Assembly: GCF_007474535.1 (NCBI RefSeq)
Contig: NZ_VKNW01000010.1
Location: 62,001 to 126,000 of the forward strand
Origin: Chryseobacterium echinoideorum
GTDB taxonomy: Bacteria > Bacteroidota > Bacteroidia > Flavobacteriales > Weeksellaceae
Length of the DNA stretch: 64,000 bases
Reading direction: 5' to 3'
The translations under genes and the position numbers were made by a program. Shown here piece after piece: positions 1-7,974 of this stretch. How positions within the stretch are numbered: the first letter of the stretch is position 1; each line of letters starts with the position of its first letter. The notes beneath the pieces were generated by a model. It was not told the DNA's origin, searched no databases, and saw only the letters and a list, made by a program, of their open reading frames with translations.

Positions 1-1160
1 CCAATAGATTGATGTTTCAAACCCGATTTATCCCTTAAAATTGAAGCCATTTTTTCAGGATTTAGCTTTTTGTTTTGCTCTAAAAGTTCCCGAAGCTTTT
101 TGTAACGGTATTCCGAATGACTTTCTTTTTGATGTTTTTGATTTCTTTTATCGTTCTGATAAGCTTCTGACTGAAAATGATTGGTACAGATAACCGCATC
201 AGAATTTGCAACATCATAAACACCGAATTTTTTAGGTGAAACTTCAATAATGACTGCTTTTTTGTCTGCTGCACTTCCTACCAAAATAGATTCCGAAACA
301 AAAACTTTTCTTTTCCGGGCAATTTTGATCGCTTCATCAATTGTTTTAGCATATTGTAAAATTTCTCTTGCCACCAAAGAAATAGGTGTTTTTGCAGTTA
401 GCGGAATCGTAGATTTCCCCGCATTAATGGTTACTGTAACACCTTCTTTATTCATTCCCGAAACCACTCCGATCATTCCGGGCCAACTTACAGAAAGATA
501 AGGAATTCCGTTTTCGGGCTCAACAAATTGTATCAATTTATTTTTGGCAAAATCATCACCTGCATAAAAGTCAAAATTTCTCCCAATGAGCAGATCTCCG
601 TCTTCTGTATTATTATCCCAGACTGCGAGAGAACTGCATCCTACCATCATCAAATCCTGCATTGCATGACCAATATCGTGAGCTCCGTGCAAATACAAAG
701 CTCGTTGAAACTTTGGAGCAATAAAATCGTATTGATCTGATGAATATTGTGATAAACCATACAATTCCGCCTGAAAATCTTCTCTGATATTCAAATACAT
801 TTTACGGTTGTACCATTTCAGAAAGCCACGTAAGAGATTTTGCTTCAATTTAGACGGAACAATATCTTCTACTTTTGAAAAAAAAATCTTCTCTTGTGTC
901 TGCATTAAATCTTTAGTTAAAGCTCCGTTACTATACCCTAACTGCAAAGGGTTTCCTTTGATATACAATTCCCAAAGCTGCTGCTTATTTTTTGTTAAAT
1001 AATTTTGATTAAAACTAAAGGTAGAATCATTTAACTTATCAACTTTCGGAATTTCAAGAGAATATGACTGTATATCTGGAAGATGTTTTATAGATTTCCG
1101 AACACCGCAGGATATAAGGTTTAAAGCCAGAAATAAATAGAGCAGAAATTTATTTTTCAT
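1..1160 (-). CDS. C45-type NTN hydrolase/acyltransferase lipoprotein (partial)
   Basis: Runs off the left edge; about 386 codons are visible, starting from an ATG that overlaps the upstream stop in a TAATG. The N-terminus is a lipoprotein signal (hydrophobic core, lipobox LISC, Cys18). Cys175 lies in a GCSSLAVWDN stretch followed by a GRNFDF motif, the pattern of the peptidase C45/acyl-CoA:6-APA acyltransferase-like NTN hydrolases, where this Cys becomes the N-terminal nucleophile after self-cleavage. Members of this family occur in flexirubin clusters, so a role in hydrolysing or transferring an acyl group of the pigment is inferred. The substrate is unknown. The C-terminus lies outside the window. 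Confidence 0.75.
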   Translation of the reverse strand, partial: MKNKFLLYLFLALNLISCGVRKSIKHLPDIQSYSLEIPKVDKLNDSTFSFNQNYLTKNKQQLWELYIKGNPLQLGYSNGALTKDLMQTQEKIFFSKVEDIVPSKLKQNLLRGFLKWYNRKMYLNIREDFQAELYGLSQYSSDQYDFIAPKFQRALYLHGAHDIGHAMQDLMMVGCSSLAVWDNNTEDGDLLIGRNFDFYAGDDFAKNKLIQFVEPENGIPYLSVSWPGMIGVVSGMNKEGVTVTINAGKSTIPLTAKTPISLVAREILQYAKTIDEAIKIARKRKVFVSESILVGSAADKKAVIIEVSPKKFGVYDVANSDAVICTNHFQSEAYQNDKRNQKHQKESHSEYRYKKLRELLEQNKKLNPEKMASILRDKSGLKHQSI

Positions 1161-2689
1161 TAATTTGTTTTATTTAAAACTTCATTGAGCCGTTCATCAA
1201 TTATTTCTTTTCCTAAAATTTCTGCACAAGTATTGAATGCTCCGATAGTGCATCCCAATATCCCATGCATATTAACTGATTGTCCGGTAAGGAACAAATT
1301 ATCAATTTTTGTTCGGGGAGAAACCATTGTTTTCAAAGGATTTTCAGAGGCTTTTGCATAACCATACATATTCCCCTCAAAACTACCAATGTAATCGCGG
1401 TAAGAAAGCGGAGAAGACGTATAAATATTCTTAATGAAAGCCCGTAGATTCGGAAACTTTTTTTCCAGAGCATCAATCATTTTTTCGGCTTTTTCAAGCT
1501 TAAACTTTTCATATAATTCTCCTCTTTCATGTTTATCTGCAATGGTATTGAATGTATCTTCCCATTTACGCACTTCTTCAAAATCCATATAAGAAATTGC
1601 CGTTAAACTTTCGGCAAATTCCAAGTTGTTGTTTGATGGAGTTGACGACAACATATAGGTTTGTGGCCAATTGTCTTTGGTATATTTAAAGGCATTCCAA
1701 ACCATATTTTCTGAAGCGTAATGATATATATTGTAGTTAAAATTCAGGATTTTTTCCGGTTTCAGAACAAGATAGACACTGAAGCATGAGGAAACAGGTT
1801 CCCAACTCAAAACACGATTAATAAATGACTTTTTCAGCTGTTTTACACCAATCATTTTGATTGTGGAGCGGATTTCAATGTTTGATATAAATTTATTGGC
1901 ATAAAACTCTTTCCCTTCTTTGGTTTTAGCTGCGATCAGAGCTTCATCCGAATTAAAAATAAATTCTGAAACTTCTGTCCGTTTATAAACTTCTGCTCCG
2001 TATTCACGCAGTTTTCTGACGAGCAGTTTTGAAATCTGACTTCCGCCTTTTGTACATTTATAAGCACTTTGAATGTAAGAGTTAACCGTTAATGCATGAA
2101 CGTAAAACGGAATATTTTCGGAATCTCCTGCGTACAAAAAATTAGATCCCAATAAAACAGACTGTAATTTTTTGTTTGGTGTAATGGATTCTATAAACCT
2201 TCGGGTATTGAGATGTAAAATTTCTTCGTTATAATTCTCTTTTCCGACTACATTATACCTTGGGAAATTGCTGCAGACCCTCTGAAGTTCCTCGCAATAA
2301 TTTTCTAAACTCTCTTTTTCTTCCGGAAAATATTTTGATAACTGTTTGACAAAATTTTCATAACCCTGAGCGTGAGGAAATTCTGTTGCATCATTCCCAA
2401 AAGTGATTTTATCATACCCATCAACATTCATTTTCTGAAGCTGAAGATCCTGCATAATTTCCAGATAAGAGAAAAAATCGTGAAGGTTCTGCCCTTGCGA
2501 AAGTCCGCCCAGGTAATGAACTCCGGTATCAAAAATGAGTTTATCTCTTGAAAATGTCTGTAGATTTCCGCCATATTGGTTATTTTTCTCCAGAACACAG
2601 ACTTTCAGGCCTTCTTTTGCTAAAATAAGAGCTGAAACAAGACCGCCAATTCCGCTTCCGATTACCAATATGTCGTAGTGTTTTTTCAA
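1160..2689 (-). CDS. CrtI-like FAD/NAD(P) oxidoreductase of the pigment cluster
   Basis: 509 residues, the usual size of phytoene-desaturase/retinol-saturase-like flavoproteins. A Rossmann FAD motif GSGIGG sits at residues 11-16, followed by an acidic ribose-binding residue in VCVLEKN. The C-terminal part has the second FAD-contact block (FLTGQSVNMHGILG). The only plausible start is TTG at 2689: an in-frame TAA lies a few codons upstream and there is no ATG before the Rossmann fold. It overlaps the next gene by one base (TAATG), so the two are translated together. By family it would oxidise or isomerise C-C double bonds of the polyene chain; the exact reaction is inference. Confidence 0.78.
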   Translation of the reverse strand: MKKHYDILVIGSGIGGLVSALILAKEGLKVCVLEKNNQYGGNLQTFSRDKLIFDTGVHYLGGLSQGQNLHDFFSYLEIMQDLQLQKMNVDGYDKITFGNDATEFPHAQGYENFVKQLSKYFPEEKESLENYCEELQRVCSNFPRYNVVGKENYNEEILHLNTRRFIESITPNKKLQSVLLGSNFLYAGDSENIPFYVHALTVNSYIQSAYKCTKGGSQISKLLVRKLREYGAEVYKRTEVSEFIFNSDEALIAAKTKEGKEFYANKFISNIEIRSTIKMIGVKQLKKSFINRVLSWEPVSSCFSVYLVLKPEKILNFNYNIYHYASENMVWNAFKYTKDNWPQTYMLSSTPSNNNLEFAESLTAISYMDFEEVRKWEDTFNTIADKHERGELYEKFKLEKAEKMIDALEKKFPNLRAFIKNIYTSSPLSYRDYIGSFEGNMYGYAKASENPLKTMVSPRTKIDNLFLTGQSVNMHGILGCTIGAFNTCAEILGKEIIDERLNEVLNKTN

Positions 2690-2900
2690 GTTTTGATGAT
2701 CGTTTTTAATTGCAAAAGGTACAAAAGTTTAGTAAAATATTCAGAATAAAATATTTAGAAAAACCTCGTGGTGTAATGTTGTTTTTGAGGTTAAAATACA
2801 AAGATTTTTCAGAGGTGCGTATTTTAAGCCGTCAACTTATTAAAGGTCACAAAACTTATTTTAAATGATAATAGATATTGTAAATTCACATCATCCTCGC

Positions 2901-2917
2901 CAAGGTTTTGAACCTTG
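2901..2917. repeat. Short perfect inverted repeat
   Basis: Seven-base arms CAAGGTT and AACCTTG around TTG. It has no T-run on either side, so it does not look like an intrinsic terminator. It may belong to the dispersed intergenic repeats common in this genus (inference). Confidence 0.4.
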
Positions 2918-2980
2918 ACAAGGATTTTAACGATGACCTGTTTTTCTATTTTGGGTAAAGTTGATAAATAGCTGAATAAT

Positions 2981-3063
2981 GCAGCCCGGCTTGAGTGGAG
3001 CTCTTTTTGTGAGGAGGAACGACGAGCAAAAAAGCGGGAACGGAAGGCGGATTAAGCTGCCCC
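2981..3063. repeat. GC-rich structured element, probably a dispersed repeat
   Basis: About 83 bases, visibly richer in G+C than the surrounding spacer. The ends are complementary (GCAGC at 2981, GCTGC at 3056) and the middle can fold (GCTCTTTTTG against CGAGCAAAAAAGC), around the purine-rich GAGGAGGAACGACG. I recall similar segments between genes in Chryseobacterium genomes but could not search for them. It has no open frame of useful length. It could be a mobile miniature repeat or a transcribed structured RNA. Confidence 0.45.
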
Positions 3064-3070
3064 AAATAAA

Positions 3071-3955
3071 TTACCTTACCTCATCCCAAAAATCAAAATA
3101 ATTGAACCATTGAAGTGGATATTTCTGAATCATCAATTCAAGATTTTGTGTATAAGAACTCAAGAGCCCCTGTGTATCACGTTTTCTGATGTTTTGTGCT
3201 TTTCTTGCATATAAATGATAATGAAGTTTCTTTTCTTTCATCACATATACGTAGACAACCGGAACACTCAATCTGGAGGCTATAAGGAATGGTCCTGCAG
3301 GAAATTTTGCATTTTTACCTAAAAGATCTGCTTCTAAATACTTAGAACCTTCGAAATAACGGTCTCCGGTAAAACAGATGAGTTCGTTTTTGGACAACGC
3401 TTCATTGATCTCAAAAATATGCGACATATCTTCTTTGATGTAAATGAATTTGATGCTGCTTTTATGTACAGAAACGCTTTCAAGATATTCCTTAATCACC
3501 GTAATTTCCTGATCTGTTGTAACTAAATTGATCTGACAGTCAAAGTCAATATCTGCAAAAAAATGTTCTGCTACTTCAAAATTTCCGATATGTGCACTGA
3601 TAAGAACGCCTCCTTTTTTTTCCGCTAAAAGCTGGCGCAGCGTATCAATTCCGTCAAATTCATAAGTGTATTTTTGGCGCAGTCCTGCAGAAATTGCAGT
3701 TTTATCAATAAGTGTCTGTCCGAAAGTAAAATAGCTTTTGAATAGCGAAAGTTTTGTTTTCCAATAGCTGTAATGAAGTCTTTTGCGAAAGTAATAGGTA
3801 TAATATCTGTTGCTTTTTTTTTCAAATAAAAAATAATAGAAAGCAACGAAATAAAGAACAAAATATGAACTTCTGATCCCGACATTTTTAATGCACCAGA
3901 CGAAAATTTGGTATCCTAAAATTGTACCTTTAGACTTACCTTTCCACTTGTTCAT
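3071..3955 (-). CDS. LpxL/HtrB-like acyltransferase of the pigment cluster
   Basis: 294 residues from an ATG. Residues 14-45 are hydrophobic and probably anchor the protein to the inner membrane. His122 and Glu127 form the HX4E motif (HIGNFE) of lysophospholipid acyltransferases of the LpxL type. A second block near GDRYFEGSKY and the region FPAGPFLIASRLSVPVV match the later conserved motifs of the family. In aryl-polyene and flexirubin clusters such enzymes move the finished polyene from ACP to a lipid or resorcinol partner; that role is inferred from the cluster. The ACP gene lies just upstream on the same strand, separated by a 70-base AT-rich spacer with an inverted repeat. Confidence 0.82.
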   Translation of the reverse strand: MNKWKGKSKGTILGYQIFVWCIKNVGIRSSYFVLYFVAFYYFLFEKKSNRYYTYYFRKRLHYSYWKTKLSLFKSYFTFGQTLIDKTAISAGLRQKYTYEFDGIDTLRQLLAEKKGGVLISAHIGNFEVAEHFFADIDFDCQINLVTTDQEITVIKEYLESVSVHKSSIKFIYIKEDMSHIFEINEALSKNELICFTGDRYFEGSKYLEADLLGKNAKFPAGPFLIASRLSVPVVYVYVMKEKKLHYHLYARKAQNIRKRDTQGLLSSYTQNLELMIQKYPLQWFNYFDFWDEVR

Positions 3956-3973
3956 AAAAGTTTAATTTACTAA

Positions 3974-4031
3974 TGTAACAGTGTAACAATTAAATTCATT
4001 GACACATTGCCCAACAGGCAAATTGTTACAT
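3974..4031. repeat. AT-rich inverted repeat downstream of the ACP gene
   Basis: TGTAACAATT at 3982-3991 and AATTGTTACA at 4021-4030 are a perfect ten-base pair. The right arm overlaps the stop codon of the ACP gene. A similar pair lies at 5517-5565 between the next two genes. Neither is followed by a clean T-run, so a role as mRNA processing or stabilising hairpins, or simply a spreading repeat, is more likely than termination. Confidence 0.5.
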
Positions 4032-4277
4032 TTTAGAATTGATTTTGTTTTCTATTGTTGAATAGAAATCATCGAAAGTGACAATGTTTTTGAAATCTGT
4101 TTCACCTAATTTCACCCCAAATTTAGATTCGATAACAACAACCAAATCTATATAATCTAAACTGTCTAAACCCAAAGTTTTTTTAAAATGAGCATCATCG
4201 CTGATTTCATCGCCCTCGACTTCAAATTCATTAATTAAAAAATCATTAGCAATATCAACAATTTTTTCTCTTTCCAT
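4026..4277 (-). CDS. Acyl carrier protein of the pigment pathway
   Basis: 83 residues from the ATG at 4277, four bases after the stop of the ketosynthase. A longer reading from a TTG at 4301 would overlap that gene and is not needed. Ser39 in LGLDSLDYIDL is the 4'-phosphopantetheine attachment site (DSL motif). The rest is acidic and helical, as in carrier proteins. It carries the growing aryl-polyene chain between the ketosynthase, ketoreductase and acyltransferase encoded beside it. It is distinct from housekeeping AcpP by location and sequence. The tight spacing indicates translation together with the ketosynthase. Confidence 0.9.
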   Translation of the reverse strand: MEREKIVDIANDFLINEFEVEGDEISDDAHFKKTLGLDSLDYIDLVVVIESKFGVKLGETDFKNIVTFDDFYSTIENKINSKM

Positions 4278-4281
4278 TTCT

Positions 4282-5502
4282 TTACTCAAATTTTTTAACA
4301 ATTAATGCGGAGTTTGTGCCTCCGAATCCAAAAGAATTTGACAAAAATACGTCAATTTTTTGACTTTTTGTCTCAGCGATAAGATTTATCTTTTGAGCAT
4401 CATTATCAGGATTTTTCAAATTGATATTGGGTGCAATAAAATCGTTTTGCATCATCAGAACCGAATAAATCACTTCACTTGCTCCTGCCATCCAGCATTC
4501 GTGACCCGTCATTGATTTTGTAGAACTTACAGGAACCTTGTTTCCAAAAATTTCGTAAATAGCCTTTGCTTCGTTGGCATCGCCAATTGGTGTTGAAGTA
4601 GCATGAGCATTGATATAATGGATATCTTTTGCTTCTAAACCAGATTGTCTCAAAGCTCTGTTCATTGCCAAAGCAGGTCCGTCAACATTGGGAGTAGAAA
4701 TATGTCCTCCGTTTGATGAAAAGCCGTATCCTACAATCTCAGCGATGATATTGGCTCCTCTCTTTTTTGCAGATTCCAGACTTTCAACGACTAAAGTTGC
4801 TGCTCCGCCACTCGGAATCAAACCATCTCTTTCAGAATCAAAAGGTCTGGATGCTTTTGCCGGCTCATCTTCTCTTACAGAAAAAACGCCCAATCCGTCA
4901 AAACTTGCCATCGAATATTTATTGGTTTCCTGCGCTCCGCCACAAATAATCATATCCTGAAAACCATTTTTAATCATCATAAAAGCCAGTCCTAAAGAAT
5001 GAGAACCGCTTGCACAGGCTGCACTGATGGTTAAATTAATTCCTCGTAATTTGAAAATTGTGGAGAGATTCATGGTTACGGTAGAATTCATTGATTTGAA
5101 AATCGCTCCCGAACCTATAAGTGTAGTATCTTTTTTCTCTCTTGCGATGTCTATAGATTCTACAACTGCCTGAGAAACACTGTCATTTCCGTATAAAATT
5201 CCGACTTCGTTATTATCTAAAAAGTCTTGATCAATATTTGCCTGCTGTAGCGCATCAAGAGTCGCAATATAAGCATATTCGCTTTCTTCACCCATGCTTA
5301 TGCGCTGTCTTCTTCCTAAAAGATTTTTTAAATCGGGTTTCGGAACGATCCCTGTAAGACCAGATCTGAAACCAAATTCTTTTCTGTCTTTATCTAAAAC
5401 AATACCGGATTTTCCTTGATAGAGAGATTCTTTCACCTCTTCTAAAGAAGTTCCGATGCAGGAATAAATTCCCATTCCGGTAATGACAACTCTATTTTCC
5501 AT
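4282..5502 (-). CDS. Beta-ketoacyl-ACP synthase (FabF-like) of the pigment pathway
   Basis: 406 residues, the full length of a KAS II fold. The catalytic triad is visible: Cys163 in SAACASGSHS, His300 in INAHATSTPIGD and His334 in TKSMTGHE. It should condense malonyl-ACP with the aryl-acyl starter and extend the polyene. It stands four bases upstream of its ACP and downstream of a ketoreductase, the usual order in flexirubin/aryl-polyene clusters. Clusters of this type often carry several ketosynthases; only this one is in the window, so others may lie left of the edge. Confidence 0.9.
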   Translation of the reverse strand: MENRVVITGMGIYSCIGTSLEEVKESLYQGKSGIVLDKDRKEFGFRSGLTGIVPKPDLKNLLGRRQRISMGEESEYAYIATLDALQQANIDQDFLDNNEVGILYGNDSVSQAVVESIDIAREKKDTTLIGSGAIFKSMNSTVTMNLSTIFKLRGINLTISAACASGSHSLGLAFMMIKNGFQDMIICGGAQETNKYSMASFDGLGVFSVREDEPAKASRPFDSERDGLIPSGGAATLVVESLESAKKRGANIIAEIVGYGFSSNGGHISTPNVDGPALAMNRALRQSGLEAKDIHYINAHATSTPIGDANEAKAIYEIFGNKVPVSSTKSMTGHECWMAGASEVIYSVLMMQNDFIAPNINLKNPDNDAQKINLIAETKSQKIDVFLSNSFGFGGTNSALIVKKFE

Positions 5503-5516
5503 CTTTAAAAATTTAA

Positions 5517-5565
5517 CAATGTATCAATCTAACAATGTAAAAATCATTGGTAAACTGATACATTG
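5517..5565. repeat. AT-rich inverted repeat between reductase and ketosynthase
   Basis: CAATGTATCA at 5517-5526 and TGATACATTG at 5556-5565 are a perfect ten-base pair. A second, imperfect pair (TAACAATGTA with TATATTGTTA) is nested around it. It resembles the repeat at 3982-4030 in base composition and position between co-directional genes. Confidence 0.45.
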
Positions 5566-5582
5566 GTATATTGTTACATTAA

Positions 5583-6314
5583 TTAAGAATAAATTCCTCC
5601 GTTAATATTGATGACTTCGCCTGTGATGTAAGAAGACTTTTTAGAAGCTAAAAATGCGACCAAATCTGCCACTTCTTCTGCTTCACCAAATCGATTGACA
5701 GGAATCATTGCTTTTAATTCGTCCTCATTAAATTCCTGTGTCATATCTGTTTTAATAAATCCGGGTGCAACTGCATTTACCGTAATATTTCTTTTGGCAA
5801 CTTCCTGAGCTAAAGCTTTTGTCACTCCTACTAAAGCTCCTTTTGCTGCAGAATAATTGGTTTGACCAGCTGTACCTTTTACTCCGGAAACAGAAACCAT
5901 ATTGATGATTCTGCCATATTTATTGCGTAGCATTTTCTGAATGAAGAAATTCGTCACATTATAAAAACCGTTTAAGCTGATGTTAATGACCGAATTCCAG
6001 TCTTCACTAGGCATCCACATGAACAAGCCATCTCTTGTAATTCCTGCATTGTTGACAATCACCTCAACAACAGATTTCGGATTATTTTCCTGCCATTCTG
6101 TTAAAACTTTCTGAGTTTCTTCGGCATTTCCTACATCAAATTTCAAAATTTCTCCGGTAGATCCCAATCCCTCCACTTTAGCCAAAGTTTCTTTAGCCGC
6201 AGCTTCGTTTAAAGTGTAATTGATTAAAATATGATAGTTCTTTTCTTCAGCCAGTTTTATACAGATTGCTCTTCCAATTCCTCTGGAACCTCCTGTTACA
6301 ATTGCACATTTCAT
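5583..6314 (-). CDS. 3-oxoacyl-ACP reductase (FabG-like SDR)
   Basis: 243 residues, a classical short-chain dehydrogenase. The NAD(P)-binding TGGSRGIG lies near residues 7-14, NNAG near 88-91, and the catalytic Ser141, Tyr154 and Lys158 are in place (Y-SAA-K). The PG motif and a C-terminal NINGG typical of FabG are present. It should reduce the 3-oxoacyl-ACP produced by the adjacent ketosynthase. The start is an ATG. The upstream ammonia-lyase ends about 40 bases away, so both probably belong to one transcript. Confidence 0.9.
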   Translation of the reverse strand: MKCAIVTGGSRGIGRAICIKLAEEKNYHILINYTLNEAAAKETLAKVEGLGSTGEILKFDVGNAEETQKVLTEWQENNPKSVVEVIVNNAGITRDGLFMWMPSEDWNSVINISLNGFYNVTNFFIQKMLRNKYGRIINMVSVSGVKGTAGQTNYSAAKGALVGVTKALAQEVAKRNITVNAVAPGFIKTDMTQEFNEDELKAMIPVNRFGEAEEVADLVAFLASKKSSYITGEVININGGIYS

Positions 6315-6356
6315 CGTTACTTTTTTTATGATAAGACATTTTTGAAGTCTTAATTG

Positions 6357-7877
6357 TTACGTTGTCTTTAAATATTTTTTCACCTTTTCCAAATACGGAT
6401 ACATCACCATATCATCTGAAAATACAGGAATGATTTCTCGAATATGATCATAAAGTTCCTTTGTAGAAGATGAAATTTTATCCTGATACTCAAGAAACTC
6501 AATCGCCTGAACAACGGTAATAGCTTCAATTGCCAACACCTCAAAAGCATTCTCAATGACTTTTCTGCAAATAACCGCAGCATTGGTTCCCATGCTTACA
6601 ATATCCTGATTATCATTATTATTAGGTATACTGTGAACATACATCGGGTTTGACAACATCTGGCTTTCTGCCGTTGTAGAAGTTGCCGTAAACTGCACTC
6701 CCTGCATCCCGAAATTGAATCCTAATTTACCTAGATTAACAAAAGGAGGCAAAATTTCATTGATTTTAGAATTCAGAAGATAATTTAATTGTCTTTCCGC
6801 TAACATCGTCAGTTTTGTCACCACAATTTTCAGCTTGTCCATTTCTAAAGAAACATAATCTCCGTGAAAGTTTCCGCCGTGGTAAACATGCTGGTTTTCA
6901 ACATCTATAATCGGATTGTCATTTGCTGAATTGATCTCGTTTTCCAATACTTTTTCTGTATATTCCAAAGTATCTAAAACAGGTCCTAAAATCTGCGGCA
7001 CACAACGAATTGAATAATATTCCTGTACTTTTTCTTTAAAAACTTTTTCCTGCTCTTCAAAGTGGGTGTATAAATGATCGGCTCTTTTTCTTACCAGTTG
7101 ACTGTCGGATAAGTGCGTTCTCATTTTTTCAGCAATTTTTTGCTGTCCCGAATGTAATTTTGTCTGGTTCAATACTTCCGACAAATGATCGTCATACGCC
7201 AGAACAATCTCGTTGATCGCACAGGAAAGCTTTAGGGAAATATCAACTAACTGATTGGCTTTATAGGCATTAACCACACCTATTCCCGACATCACAGAAG
7301 TTCCGTTCATTAAACCTAAACCTTCACGAATCTCAACTTTAACTGGCGTTAAACCCTCGGTTGCAAAAACTTCTTTCGTAGATCTTCTTTCACCTTGATA
7401 AAAAACTTCGCCTTCACCAATTAAAACCAATGCTAAATGTGCCAACTGAACCAAATCTCCGCTCGCTCCTACTCCGCCGTGTTCAAAAATCAACGGGGTA
7501 ATATCTCTGTTAATTAATTCTTTAAGTAAATTAACAACCGAAACATGAATTCCTGAATTCCCTCTTGAAAGCGTATTCATTCTTGCCAACATACAGGCTT
7601 TCACTTCATCTGCAGGCAAAGGATTTCCAATACCCGAAGAGTGGCTTCTGATTAAATTATATTGAAGTTGATGCGTATCTTCATCACTGATCTTAAATTG
7701 AGCCATCGGTCCAAAACCTGTATTGACTCCATAGATTACTTTATTTTTTGAAAATTCTTTCAGAAACTCAAAACTTTCTTTTACCCGATACAAAAGCTCA
7801 TCATCCAATTCAATTTTTTCATTTTCCACAATGATTCTTTGAAAATCCCTGAGCTTTAAAAAGTTATTTATTTTCAT
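6357..7877 (-). CDS. Tyrosine ammonia-lyase (HAL/PAL/TAL family)
   Basis: 506 residues. The Ala138-Ser139-Gly140 triad in GGVGASGDLVQ forms the MIO electrophile after self-cyclisation. The signature stretches YGVNTGFGP and QLQYNLIRSHSSG (His79) and the C-terminal SIPNNNDNQDIVSMG are all present. From memory the protein closely resembles the Flavobacterium johnsoniae tyrosine ammonia-lyase over most of its length. It would convert L-tyrosine to 4-coumarate, the starter of flexirubin. Histidine ammonia-lyase is the main alternative, but no other hut gene is nearby and the pigment context argues for tyrosine. It is probably the first gene of the minus-strand operon. Confidence 0.88.
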   Translation of the reverse strand: MKINNFLKLRDFQRIIVENEKIELDDELLYRVKESFEFLKEFSKNKVIYGVNTGFGPMAQFKISDEDTHQLQYNLIRSHSSGIGNPLPADEVKACMLARMNTLSRGNSGIHVSVVNLLKELINRDITPLIFEHGGVGASGDLVQLAHLALVLIGEGEVFYQGERRSTKEVFATEGLTPVKVEIREGLGLMNGTSVMSGIGVVNAYKANQLVDISLKLSCAINEIVLAYDDHLSEVLNQTKLHSGQQKIAEKMRTHLSDSQLVRKRADHLYTHFEEQEKVFKEKVQEYYSIRCVPQILGPVLDTLEYTEKVLENEINSANDNPIIDVENQHVYHGGNFHGDYVSLEMDKLKIVVTKLTMLAERQLNYLLNSKINEILPPFVNLGKLGFNFGMQGVQFTATSTTAESQMLSNPMYVHSIPNNNDNQDIVSMGTNAAVICRKVIENAFEVLAIEAITVVQAIEFLEYQDKISSSTKELYDHIREIIPVFSDDMVMYPYLEKVKKYLKTT

Positions 7878-7900
7878 TCAGTAAAGTAATAATGTATAAT

Positions 7901-7934
7901 TTTGTGAATCTAAAATTAATTGTAATTAATTTTG
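7901..7934 (+). promoter_or_regulatory. Bacteroidetes-type promoter of the halogenase-like gene
   Basis: TTTG at 7901-7904, a 22-base spacer, and TAATTTTG at 7927-7934 match the -33 TTG / -7 TAnnTTTG consensus described for Flavobacterium and Bacteroides. The ATG follows 40 bases later. It lies in the 97-base divergent region shared with the ammonia-lyase; no equally clean box was seen for the minus direction. Confidence 0.6.
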
Positions 7935-7974
7935 CGGCAAAGATAGAAGTTATTTATAAAATAAAAAATTGGAG

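Larger units (their letters stand above)
2690..3070. other. Gene-free spacer in the pigment cluster
   Basis: No coding frame of note on either strand. It holds a short perfect hairpin at 2901-2917 (CAAGGTT, three-base loop, AACCTTG) and a GC-richer structured repeat at 2981-3063, listed separately. The spacer separates the oxidoreductase from the acyltransferase although all flanking genes point the same way, so a second promoter or a processing site may lie here. No clear TAnnTTTG box was found. Confidence 0.5.

Noticed and set aside
4278-4301. TTG start of the ACP gene at 4301
   Set aside because: Would overlap the ketosynthase and add eight residues not typical for carrier proteins; the ATG at 4277 is well placed.
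6357-7877. Histidine ammonia-lyase (hutH)
   Set aside because: The fold and MIO triad fit both, but there is no hutU/hutI/hutG neighbour and the pigment cluster plus resemblance to known flavobacterial TAL favour tyrosine.
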